This document shows, piece after piece, positions 1 to 6,788 of a stretch of DNA of 12,822 bases. A program made the position numbers and the translations under genes. Numbering within the stretch: position 1 is the stretch's first letter; the number at the start of each line of letters is the position of its first letter. The DNA comes from JADFXI01 sp050011415 (GTDB lineage: Bacteria > Nitrospirota > Thermodesulfovibrionia > Thermodesulfovibrionales > Dissulfurispiraceae). The notes beneath the pieces are model-generated. The model saw only the letters and a program-made list of their open reading frames with translations, was not told where the DNA came from and did not search any database. The stretch is from contig JBEKJD010000097.1 of the NCBI GenBank assembly GCA_050011415.1, positions 1-12,822 of the forward strand, in the 5' to 3' direction.

Positions 1-843
1 TCCATCCGCATAACCCGCGGCCATGACTCCGATAAGGCTTTCTCTTTCAGTAACAAAGGTCCTGCCATAGCTTATGCAGGCGCCGGCAGGCAGCCTTCTC
101 AAAGACAGCATGCGGGCTGTCAGGCTCATGGCCGGTATAAGTCCGGGCATTTCATGGCTGACAGGACCAAACGGTGAGTATCCGTAGAGCATTATACCGG
201 GTCTGACCGCGTCGCAGTGAGATTCGGGCAGCGCCATCACTGCTGCGCTGTTAGCCAGATGATACAGCGGTATGTGCAATCCTGCGGCGGTCAACTCAGT
301 CCGCAGAACGTTAAATGCATCAATCTGGGAACATGCGAAAGAGCGGTCACTAAGGTCGGCATCGGAAAAATGGCTCATGATTCCTTCAATAGTGATTCCC
401 TTAAGGCTGGCAATCTCAAGGATATCGCTCAGCGCGGACCCTCTAAAGCCGAGCCTCCCCATGCCGGTATCAACTTTAATATGTATTTTTATATTCCGGC
501 CGCGTCTCTCTGCTTCGCGCGACAGAGCAACTGCCGTCCCATGGGTCACGACAGTCGGCGTAAGGTTGTAGTCAAAGGCTTCGTGGACGTCAGGATCAAA
601 AAGCACTATAATCGGAGTGTTGATACCGGACTCTCTCAGTTCCCTGGCTTCATCCATGAACGCCACTGCAAAATATTCGGCCCCGTCACCGGCCAGCCTT
701 TTGTAGACCTGGACAGCTCCGTGTCCGTATGCATCGGCCTTTACAACAGCAATGACCGGCCTGCCTCCTGTTATTTGCCTGATGAGGCTGAAATTATGTG
801 AGACCGCCTGCAAGTCTATTTCAGCAAGAAGACCTCTTTCCAT
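1..843 (-). CDS. alr: alanine racemase, C-terminal part beyond the window
   Basis: PLP-dependent enzyme that interconverts L- and D-alanine in the cytoplasm and supplies D-alanine for peptidoglycan. The visible 281 residues begin the fold-type III barrel. VVKADAYGHG (residues 33-42) carries the PLP lysine K35. DTGMGRLGF (125-133), MSHFSDAD (156-163) and RPGIMLYG (214-221) are family motifs. ISYGRTF (257-263), with Y259, is the second catalytic site, and AAGYADG (275-281) follows. Family members have about 370 residues, so roughly the last 90 lie left of base 1. The frame is open to the window edge. ATG at 843-841 is chosen because MERGLLAEIDLQAV is a normal Alr N-terminus; an in-frame GTG at 852-850 is possible. 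Neither has a recognisable Shine-Dalgarno sequence: the leader is a GT dinucleotide run and a heptamer array. The gene follows mobA after 72 bases and is probably read from the rplI-dnaB operon. Confidence 0.96.
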   Translation of the reverse strand, partial: MERGLLAEIDLQAVSHNFSLIRQITGGRPVIAVVKADAYGHGAVQVYKRLAGDGAEYFAVAFMDEARELRESGINTPIIVLFDPDVHEAFDYNLTPTVVTHGTAVALSREAERRGRNIKIHIKVDTGMGRLGFRGSALSDILEIASLKGITIEGIMSHFSDADLSDRSFACSQIDAFNVLRTELTAAGLHIPLYHLANSAAVMALPESHCDAVRPGIMLYGYSPFGPVSHEMPGLIPAMSLTARMLSLRRLPAGACISYGRTFVTERESLIGVMAAGYADG

Positions 844-854
844 ATCACACACAC

Positions 855-889
855 AAAGCAAAAAGTAAAAAGTTAAAAGTTAAAAGTAA
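855..889 (+). repeat. five-unit heptamer array A (AAAGTNA family), in the alr leader
   Basis: Five consecutive 7-base units in perfect register, read on the plus strand: one AAAGCAA, then AAAGTAA, AAAGTTA twice, and AAAGTAA. On the alr transcript this becomes a U-rich run that ends 11 bases before the alr ATG. It faces array B (914-948), which has the same family of units on the opposite strand, across a 24-base spacer. The two could pair into an imperfect stem about 35 bases long. Period-7 short repeats are known in cyanobacteria (STRR sequences); linking this array to a similar process is inference. Confidence 0.85.
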
Positions 890-913
890 AGGCCAAAACA
901 TAAAATTATTTCC

Positions 914-948
914 TTTCACTTTTTACTTTTTACCTCTAACTTTTCACT
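914..948 (-). repeat. five-unit heptamer array B, overlapping the end of mobA
   Basis: Five 7-base units on the minus strand, with plus-strand forms TTTCACT, TTTTACT, TTTTACC, TCTAACT and TTTCACT. Read on the minus strand in rotated register they match the AAAGTNA family of array A. The array supplies the last codons of mobA (residues from about 208, ending EKLEVKSKK) and its TGA stop at 918-916. Three of the five units are variants, so the array is more diverged than array A. Together with array A it makes an inverted arrangement in the mobA-alr junction. Confidence 0.8.
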
Positions 949-1569
949 TGCCTTTAGCGCCTCATAATCTCCTTCGGTATTGATATTTATAAATGATCTG
1001 CCTTCAGGGTCTATCGCCCGCAAATCCGATTCATTGATAAAACAGGTCCTGACCTCGCGCAAAAAAGGGACCATTGATGTCTTATCATTAACAATGCAGT
1101 CCTCCATATAAGGCAGCAGCGTTCGTGAATATATGCCTAACAGAGGTTGCGGCTGCCTGTTAAAGACAGGGACAACAGCGTCGCAGGGACCGTGTTCCCT
1201 GCAGTAATCAAGATGCCGCTTACGTATAAAGGTTATCACCCCGGCGTTCAGAAAGGGCATATCGCAGGCCACAACAAAAATACCCGGCCCCTTTGCGTTA
1301 ATCAGTGCTGAGTAAATTCCCGACATAGGGCCCCGCGAAGCGAGCACATCTCCGACGAGCACGGCCCCGTTGAGCCCAACAAGATTAAAATATGGTTCCG
1401 GATCGTTACTGCTTATAAACAACTCATCAAATAATTCCCTGAGCAGCGCAATATCCCTCGCGATAATGGGAGTGCCTTCAATATTTATAAAGCTTTTTAA
1501 GGCCCCGAATCTCCGGTTCCAGCCGCCTGCCAGCACAACGGCAGCGGTCACCTCTTCACATTGGTTCAC
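916..1569 (-). CDS. mobA: molybdenum cofactor guanylyltransferase
   Basis: Cytoplasmic enzyme that transfers GMP from GTP to molybdopterin to form the guanine-dinucleotide cofactor of DMSO-reductase-family enzymes. The 217 residues show the nucleotidyltransferase N-terminus LAGGWNRRFGALKSF (13-27), in which R20 and K25 match the conserved basic residues of the family. RGPMSGIYSAL (79-89), the metal-binding ACDMPFL (101-107), QPLLGIY (141-147) and FININTEGDY (193-202) follow. The LAGG motif is slightly unusual: NRRFG replaces the common SxRMG. The start is GTG at 1569-1567, which overlaps the amrB stop in a GTGA tetranucleotide and points to translational coupling. The last 10 or so residues are encoded by heptamer array B and are unlikely to matter for catalysis. 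No molybdoenzyme or other Mo-cofactor gene is visible in the window, so the client enzyme is unknown. Confidence 0.93.
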   Translation of the reverse strand: MNQCEEVTAAVVLAGGWNRRFGALKSFINIEGTPIIARDIALLRELFDELFISSNDPEPYFNLVGLNGAVLVGDVLASRGPMSGIYSALINAKGPGIFVVACDMPFLNAGVITFIRKRHLDYCREHGPCDAVVPVFNRQPQPLLGIYSRTLLPYMEDCIVNDKTSMVPFLREVRTCFINESDLRAIDPEGRSFININTEGDYEALKASEKLEVKSKK

Positions 1570-2369
1570 TTTATAACAACCCCGGCATAACCGACCACAT
1601 GCTCATAATCACCGCTGACCTCGCCTGATGTCGCATATTTCACGAGCTTCGCTTCATGGGCCCCCAATGACATTGAGGCGTAGAGCATTATTGTCGCAGG
1701 AATAAAACCGCACATGGAAATATTTTTCCTTGTTACGGTAGTGTAAAGCCCTTCGGGATTTAAATTCAGCACTTCGCTCAGGGCCAGTTTGTCGAGAGAT
1801 CTCGCGAACTCATCGGTAACATAATGGCTCATGTCCGAACTTGCAACGATCACGACCGAACTACGTGAATGTCTGACAGCCCTGGCTATGCCTTCACCGA
1901 TAGCCTTACAATCCTGCAACGAGGCACTCATCATAGTAATAGGTACTATCCTTGCGTTCCCGGAAAAATAGGCAATAAACGGCAACTGTACTTCAATAGA
2001 ATGCTCAAACTCATGTGCCTGCACATCGCGGGACATGGCAGGAACTTCCTCTGCTATGGCTCCAGCCAGGTCCTCATCAACAGTCAGTATTCCGGTTGGG
2101 ATCTCCCATTCCCCGGAGGCCATCAAAGAAAGGCGCGGACCAAGTCCCGTATGATTGGGCCCGAGTAGAACGAATGTCTCGGGAAAAATAATTGACGAGT
2201 AAACAGCACCGGCCACGTGGCCGGAATACATCAAACCGGCATGGGGGGAGAGGGCCCCGATTACTTTCTCCTTTACAGCTTCCCCGCTGATGTACTGCTC
2301 AACCTGGCCTTTCAAACGCGCTGCCGTGCCATTGTAAAACTGACCTGCTACAGCGGGAAGTCTCCTCAT
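1566..2369 (-). CDS. amrB: AmmeMemoRadiSam system protein B (MEMO1 family)
   Basis: Member of the MEMO/LigB-like fold family, 267 residues, the usual full length. The opening RRLPAVAGQFYNG (2-14) is the hallmark start. SPHAGLMYSGHVAG (41-54) carries H43, LLGPNHTGLG (68-77) carries H73, and SMCGFIPA (218-225) carries C220; these correspond to the His/His/Cys metal site described for human MEMO1. AHEFEHSIEVQLPF (118-131) and VASSDMSHY (175-183) are also conserved. In many prokaryotes the gene travels with an AMMECR1-domain gene and a radical SAM gene, and the trio has no settled biochemical role. Here neither partner is adjacent. The ATG at 2369-2367 overlaps the dnaB stop by one base (TGATG), and the stop overlaps the mobA GTG, so the protein is made from the dnaB transcript. 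Family assignment is firm; function is open. Confidence 0.93.
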   Translation of the reverse strand: MRRLPAVAGQFYNGTAARLKGQVEQYISGEAVKEKVIGALSPHAGLMYSGHVAGAVYSSIIFPETFVLLGPNHTGLGPRLSLMASGEWEIPTGILTVDEDLAGAIAEEVPAMSRDVQAHEFEHSIEVQLPFIAYFSGNARIVPITMMSASLQDCKAIGEGIARAVRHSRSSVVIVASSDMSHYVTDEFARSLDKLALSEVLNLNPEGLYTTVTRKNISMCGFIPATIMLYASMSLGAHEAKLVKYATSGEVSGDYEHVVGYAGVVIK

Positions 2370-3739
2370 CAGTACACCTCTTCTTCAGCCTCATACGATG
2401 TGCCGGAGTGATCTACAAACTTGGTGCAATTCGACAAGAAAGTGAGGACAAGGTCGCCGGTAGGCCCGTTCCTCTGTTTGGCAATATCAATTTTAACCAC
2501 ATTCCTGACAGCCGGGTTATTCTTGACCTGATCGCTGTCTCTGTAAATAAATATAATTACATCGGCGTCTTGTTCGATAGCGCCTGATTCACGTATATCG
2601 GCAAGTGTCGGCTTGTTTCCGCTCCGCTGTTCAACAGCCCTGTTGAGCTGGCTCAAAGCTATCACCGGTATCTTCAGTTCCTTGGCAAGCGCCTTCAGCG
2701 AACGGGAAATCTCAGATATCTCCTGCTCCCGGCGCTCAAAATTTCCCCTGCTCCGCATAAGCTGAAGGTAATCAACTACTACAAGGCTCAGCCCTCTGTG
2801 CTCCAACTTGAGCCTCCTTGACTTGGCCCTTATTTCAAGCACGGTCAAGGCGGAAGAATCATCAATAAAAATGGGCGCTTCCGACAGCCTCCCGGCGGCG
2901 CTGGTCAGCTTTGGCCAATCTTGTTTATTAATAAAACCCTTCCTCACTTGCGAGGAATCGACCATGCTCTCGGAGCAGAGCATTCTCATTGCCAGTTGTT
3001 CCTTGGACATTTCGAGACTGAATATAGCTACGGGCTCCTTCATTTCTATTCCCACATGCTGGGCGACATTGAGCGCAAACGCGGTTTTACCCATACCCGG
3101 TCTGCCCCCGATGACAATCAGTTCGCCCGGCTGAAAGCCTGCGGTCAGATTATCAAGGTCCCTAAAACCGGAAGGCACGCCGGTAATCGCCTCTTTCTTG
3201 TCATAAAGTTGCTCGATCATCTTGAATGCATCTTTGACCACATCCTTCATGGCGGCAAAGGAGGTGCTGGTCCTTTTATCAGCTATATCGAATATCACCT
3301 TTTCAGCGTAGTCAACCATATCATCAGCTTCAAGGTCATCCTCGTACACCTTTGTGTTGATATGGGTAGCAGTCTGTATCAGTGCTCTCAACAGGGCCTT
3401 CTCGCGAATTATCTTGATATGATACCGGATATTGGCGGATGTGGGTATGCTGTTAGCGAGTGTCGAGAGGTATGCAATGCCGCCAACAGCATCCAGTTCA
3501 CTTGTTTTCCTTAGATAATCGGTAAGTGTGATGATGTCAATGGGCTCGTTCTTATTGAAAAGCTCGAGCATAGCGTTATACAGACGCCTGTGCGATTCTC
3601 TGTAGAAATCATCGGCGGCCAGCATTTCAAGGGCCTTTGGCAAAGCCTCGTTATCAAAAATAATGGCGCCGAGAACAGACTGTTCCGCCTCAATATTTTG
3701 GGGAGGCAATTTGTCTATGCTTACTCCGGCATCTTGCAC
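2369..3739 (-). CDS. dnaB: replicative DNA helicase DnaB
   Basis: Hexameric ATP-driven helicase that opens the replication fork and recruits primase. The 456 residues are of normal length. The N-terminal primase-binding domain starts at LPPQNIEAEQSVLGAII (11-27) and runs to about 150. A linker follows, then the RecA-like domain from about 185: Walker A GGRPGMGKTA (211-220, K218, T219), the SLEMS motif with E243, Walker B VVVDYLQLM (320-328, D323), the DNA-loop region ALSQLNRAVEQR (361-372), RESGAIEQDADV (383-394), and the arginine-finger segment KQRNGPTG (421-428). No intein interrupts the usual insertion sites. The start is GTG at 3739-3737, preceded by GGAG (3750-3747) with a 7-base spacer. 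The gene follows rplI after 21 bases, a common order, and overlaps amrB by one base. Confidence 0.98.
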   Translation of the reverse strand: MQDAGVSIDKLPPQNIEAEQSVLGAIIFDNEALPKALEMLAADDFYRESHRRLYNAMLELFNKNEPIDIITLTDYLRKTSELDAVGGIAYLSTLANSIPTSANIRYHIKIIREKALLRALIQTATHINTKVYEDDLEADDMVDYAEKVIFDIADKRTSTSFAAMKDVVKDAFKMIEQLYDKKEAITGVPSGFRDLDNLTAGFQPGELIVIGGRPGMGKTAFALNVAQHVGIEMKEPVAIFSLEMSKEQLAMRMLCSESMVDSSQVRKGFINKQDWPKLTSAAGRLSEAPIFIDDSSALTVLEIRAKSRRLKLEHRGLSLVVVDYLQLMRSRGNFERREQEISEISRSLKALAKELKIPVIALSQLNRAVEQRSGNKPTLADIRESGAIEQDADVIIFIYRDSDQVKNNPAVRNVVKIDIAKQRNGPTGDLVLTFLSNCTKFVDHSGTSYEAEEEVY

Positions 3740-3760
3740 TATATTACTCCGCTGCGTACC

Positions 3761-4204
3761 TTACTCGCTTACCACTTGAACAGTGAACTGCGCTGAGACT
3801 TCAGGGTGAACTTTGACACTGACCGTGTAATTGCCCAGCCGCTTGATAGGTTCTTCCAGGACGATCTTTCTCCTGTCAATATCCAGCCCTTCTTTTTTGA
3901 GAGCTTCCGCGAGATCCATAGCGGTAACAGAGCCGAAAAGCTTCTCTTCCTCCCCGGCCTTTGCCCTGATAGTAATCGTGACAGCAGATATTCTGGAAGA
4001 CAGTTCATCAGCGCCTGATTTTGCCTTTTTCACCGCTTCCTGTATTTTTCTCTTATCATGCTCCAGGGCCTTGACATTCCTGGGATTTGCTTCCAGAGCC
4101 AACCCCCTCGGCAACAGAAAATTACGCGCATAGCCGTCCTTAACAGACAGCATTTCCCCTATGTGGCCCAAGTCTTTAACATCTTCCCTGAGAATAACCT
4201 TCAT
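3761..4204 (-). CDS. rplI: large ribosomal subunit protein L9
   Basis: Ribosomal protein of the 50S subunit that binds 23S rRNA through its N-terminal domain and projects outward on a long helix. The 147 residues are typical. The signature MKVILREDVKDLGHIGE (1-17) is followed by VKDGYARNFLLPRGLA (21-36). A charged connecting helix spans about 41-72, and the C-terminal domain contains KLFGSVTAMDLAEAL (88-102) and ends EVSAQFTVQVVSE. ATG at 4204-4202 has AAAGGAG upstream. L9 commonly follows rpsF-ssb-rpsR; here the upstream neighbour is a chemoreceptor, so rplI heads its own transcription unit with dnaB. Confidence 0.98.
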   Translation of the reverse strand: MKVILREDVKDLGHIGEMLSVKDGYARNFLLPRGLALEANPRNVKALEHDKRKIQEAVKKAKSGADELSSRISAVTITIRAKAGEEEKLFGSVTAMDLAEALKKEGLDIDRRKIVLEEPIKRLGNYTVSVKVHPEVSAQFTVQVVSE

Positions 4205-4260
4205 GCGAAACGTCTCCTTTCAAAAATAATTTAGCTCCGTATTTATGAACTGAAGTACAT

Positions 4261-4289
4261 AGTATAAACAATTGTGCCCAAAAATTGAA
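4261..4289 (-). promoter_or_regulatory. candidate sigma70-type promoter for rplI-dnaB-amrB-mobA-alr
   Basis: Read on the minus strand, TTCAAT (4289-4284) is followed after 17 bases by TATACT (4266-4261). The -10 box matches consensus at five of six positions and the -35 box at three of six. It lies in the only substantial gap in front of rplI (4205-4307), about 57 bases from the start codon. The position is right, but the -35 match is weak. I see no clear terminator for the upstream chemoreceptor gene in this gap, so some read-through is possible. Confidence 0.45.
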
Positions 4290-4307
4290 AATGGCGAAGT
4301 GCAGACT

Positions 4308-6764
4308 CTAAATCTTGAACTGCCCAACCAGCTCGCGTGCCTTTAACGATACTTTGTCCAATTCCTCTGCTGTCTGGGTAAGCTCCGACATGGCTGCCGC
4401 AAACTCGTTTGTTACTTCCGATATGTGGACCACATTGCCTGATATCGATTCAACAGTCGTTGACTGCTCATGGGATGCGGCAGCTATATGGGATATCATG
4501 TCCGTTACTGTATCAATGCCTTTCGATATGTCTTTTAAGGCCTCTTCCGCCTTGTTTGACAGGGATACGCCATTGGTTATGTCCGCCCTCCCCTTTTCCA
4601 TGGATTTTGTAGCTGTTGCAACTTCTTCCTGAATGGACAATATCATTGAGGCAATTTCAGATGCGGAAATATTAGTTCTCTCCGCCAGTTTTCTGACTTC
4701 GTCGGCGACTACGGCAAAGCCCCGTCCCTGTTCCCCGGCACGCGCTGCCTCTATAGCAGCATTCAGAGCCAGCAGGTTGGTCTGATCGGAGATGTCTTTG
4801 ATAGCAGAAACGATTTTCCCTATCTGCTCCGAACTGACTGCAAGTTTGTCGATTATGCTTGAGATGTCTTCAAAGGAAACCGATACCTCTTGTATTCCGC
4901 GAATACTCTGTCTTACTACTTCCCCGCCTTCTATAGACGTGCTTTTTAAACTCATGGCAAAATCAGAGGCGTCCTGAGCGTTTTTGGACACATCGAGGAC
5001 AGTTGCCGACATTTCCTCAGAAGCAGAGGCTATGCTCACTGTCTCCTCAACCTGGGTCCTGGCTCTGGAGGTCAATTGCTGCGAAGTCGCGGACAGCTCA
5101 CTTGATGACGAAGCAAGACTCGATGTAAAACCTGATATTTCATTAATCGTCCTATGGAGTTTATCCATAAACCTGTTGTAGCTGCCGCACAAATCACCGA
5201 TTTCATCATCTTTCTGGACCTTCGGGCGCTTTGTAAGGTCGTTGTCCATCTCGGCGGATTTAAAGATTTCCTCTGTCTGCCGCAAAGGTACAACTACAGT
5301 CTTGAAAAGGATGACACTGACAACAATGGAAGTCAGTATTGCGATGACGCTAATGATAATGCCGGAAGATATACTTAAACCGACTACACGGTTGACTGAA
5401 GCTGCTGAGTCTTCCTGTGCCTTATGGGCTGTCAGTACATCCTGTCTGCCGGATTCGGTAAATCTATTAACGGTTTGACGGAGCCTGTTGCCGGCGTCAG
5501 CCGCTCTTTCCTTCATTTCCGTCTGCAGACGTATTTTGGCTATTATACCTTCATTTGAAAATACAAAGCCTCTTATGGATTTTAATGCCGAAACAGCGCT
5601 TCTGAGCAAGGTCAGTTCTTCCTTAGCGTCCAGTTTCAGCAAGTTATGTTCCATAGATTTCTGATAGGAGTCAGCCCTGTCAAGGGCTTTACGTATTTCC
5701 TCGCCGAGATTGTCAATCTCTTTTGATGCGGACGCATTGAAAAGCTTCGTAATATACCCTTCCGAAGAAAGGCCTGCAGTCATCAGCGCCGCGTTATCCG
5801 ACAATATGTTTGTGGCAATACCCGACTGAGCAAAGGAAAGGTCCTGGTGTTTGTTCCGGCTTGCGGCTTCCATAGACATAAAGTCGACACTCTGGTTCAG
5901 CGACGTTGCAATTGACAGTATCAGGTTTTCACGTATTTCGACGGAAACGCCTTCCAACGTCTGCAATGTTCCCTCGTCCGGCTTTTTTGTGTATGCCGAA
6001 TGGAGTTCAAACAGTTCGGAAACCTTCTTTTTGAGCGAATTCGCCAGTGCGGACATTTCCCTGGAAGACTTTGCAGACGGGCTTTCAAGGAGGTTATCAA
6101 GTATGCTGTTGGCTTTGCTTTTCAGTACCAGGACCTGTTTTCTTTCTTTTGAGTAAGGAAGGGTTATAACCATGTTGTTCAACTGATCGAGCGAAGTCTT
6201 GAGCGCCTCCATATCCCGCAGTTTCACTGAAGATGTTTTTGACCCTTCAAAATCGTCCTTCAATCCTTTTGAATAGTTAGCCTGCATGGCAGATACCCTC
6301 GCATCAAGGTTCTTCAGCCTGGCAGTCATGTCTTTCAACTTTTCTGAAATAGCTGCGCCGGCTTCACGGGTTTCAGACTCCGACTGCAGCCGCTTAGCCG
6401 CCGTCTCGAAAATTTCGCCGGACAATTTTCCTATTTCGCCATATAGTCCCCTGTGCTGACCGTCAAGTCTTTCAAGGGCATCTTCAGCCTCTTTGACTTC
6501 GGCAACGGACTTCCCGAAATTTTCCTTCTGCTGCTTCAGATCTTCATTGCTGACTGAAAGGCTCGCCTTAAGCAGGTCGGAAACCGAACTCTGAAGGGTT
6601 CTCTGAAGGTCGGTTGTCCTTACCTGAAACGGAGTGCTGGTACTCAGGAGATACGACAGCTTGGATTTAATAAAAACAAGCCCGGAAATGCTTATCGCAG
6701 CCATAAGCAGGATAACGGCGCCGATAACTACAACATTAATTGTAAGTTTCTGACGTATGGTCAC
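4308..6764 (-). CDS. methyl-accepting chemotaxis protein with long periplasmic domain
   Basis: Transmembrane chemoreceptor of 818 residues. TM1 spans about 10-32 and TM2 about 459-487, with a periplasmic region of about 427 residues between them. That region is rich in Ala, Leu, Ser, Glu and Lys, so it is probably all-helical, and I recognise no named sensor domain in it. A HAMP domain follows (about 488-541, KTVVVPLRQTEEIF and KDDEIGDLCGSYNRF). The cytoplasmic signalling coiled coil runs from 542 to 818 with a canonical CheA/CheW-contacting tip (656-697: KDISDQTNLLALNAAIEAAR, then GFAVVADEVRKLAERT). There is no C-terminal pentapeptide tether for CheR. The start is GTG at 6764-6762 with GGAGGT 6 bases upstream. 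It lies 24 bases downstream of a PstS-like binding-protein gene, which suggests the receptor may read that protein's ligand state. No che genes are in the window. Confidence 0.95.
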   Translation of the reverse strand: MTIRQKLTINVVVIGAVILLMAAISISGLVFIKSKLSYLLSTSTPFQVRTTDLQRTLQSSVSDLLKASLSVSNEDLKQQKENFGKSVAEVKEAEDALERLDGQHRGLYGEIGKLSGEIFETAAKRLQSESETREAGAAISEKLKDMTARLKNLDARVSAMQANYSKGLKDDFEGSKTSSVKLRDMEALKTSLDQLNNMVITLPYSKERKQVLVLKSKANSILDNLLESPSAKSSREMSALANSLKKKVSELFELHSAYTKKPDEGTLQTLEGVSVEIRENLILSIATSLNQSVDFMSMEAASRNKHQDLSFAQSGIATNILSDNAALMTAGLSSEGYITKLFNASASKEIDNLGEEIRKALDRADSYQKSMEHNLLKLDAKEELTLLRSAVSALKSIRGFVFSNEGIIAKIRLQTEMKERAADAGNRLRQTVNRFTESGRQDVLTAHKAQEDSAASVNRVVGLSISSGIIISVIAILTSIVVSVILFKTVVVPLRQTEEIFKSAEMDNDLTKRPKVQKDDEIGDLCGSYNRFMDKLHRTINEISGFTSSLASSSSELSATSQQLTSRARTQVEETVSIASASEEMSATVLDVSKNAQDASDFAMSLKSTSIEGGEVVRQSIRGIQEVSVSFEDISSIIDKLAVSSEQIGKIVSAIKDISDQTNLLALNAAIEAARAGEQGRGFAVVADEVRKLAERTNISASEIASMILSIQEEVATATKSMEKGRADITNGVSLSNKAEEALKDISKGIDTVTDMISHIAAASHEQSTTVESISGNVVHISEVTNEFAAAMSELTQTAEELDKVSLKARELVGQFKI

Positions 6765-6770
6765 AAAAAC

Positions 6771-6776
6771 ACCTCC
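6771..6776 (-). promoter_or_regulatory. Shine-Dalgarno that fixes the GTG start of the chemoreceptor
   Basis: On the minus strand the sequence is GGAGGT, six bases before the GTG at 6764-6762. It is a strong match to the anti-SD sequence and supports the non-ATG start. It lies entirely inside the 24-base gap after the binding-protein stop codon, so the receptor has its own initiation site on the shared transcript. Confidence 0.75.
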
Positions 6777-6788
6777 GGTAAGAATAAA

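Noticed and set aside
217..801. A 194-residue plus-strand open frame across the first 800 bases
   Set aside because: It lies antisense to alanine racemase, whose minus-strand frame has all family motifs; the plus-strand translation resembles no protein and is Cys/His-rich noise.
855..948. Heptamer arrays as a CRISPR array
   Set aside because: Units are 7 bases with no spacers between them, and no cas genes are nearby.
798..983. A 61-residue plus-strand frame over the heptamer arrays
   Set aside because: The translation is just the repeats (KSKKLKVKSK and its reverse), there is no ribosome binding site, and it overlaps alr and mobA.
2369..3739. Intein or truncation in dnaB
   Set aside because: DnaB is a common intein host, but Walker A, Walker B and the arginine-finger region are contiguous and the length is normal.
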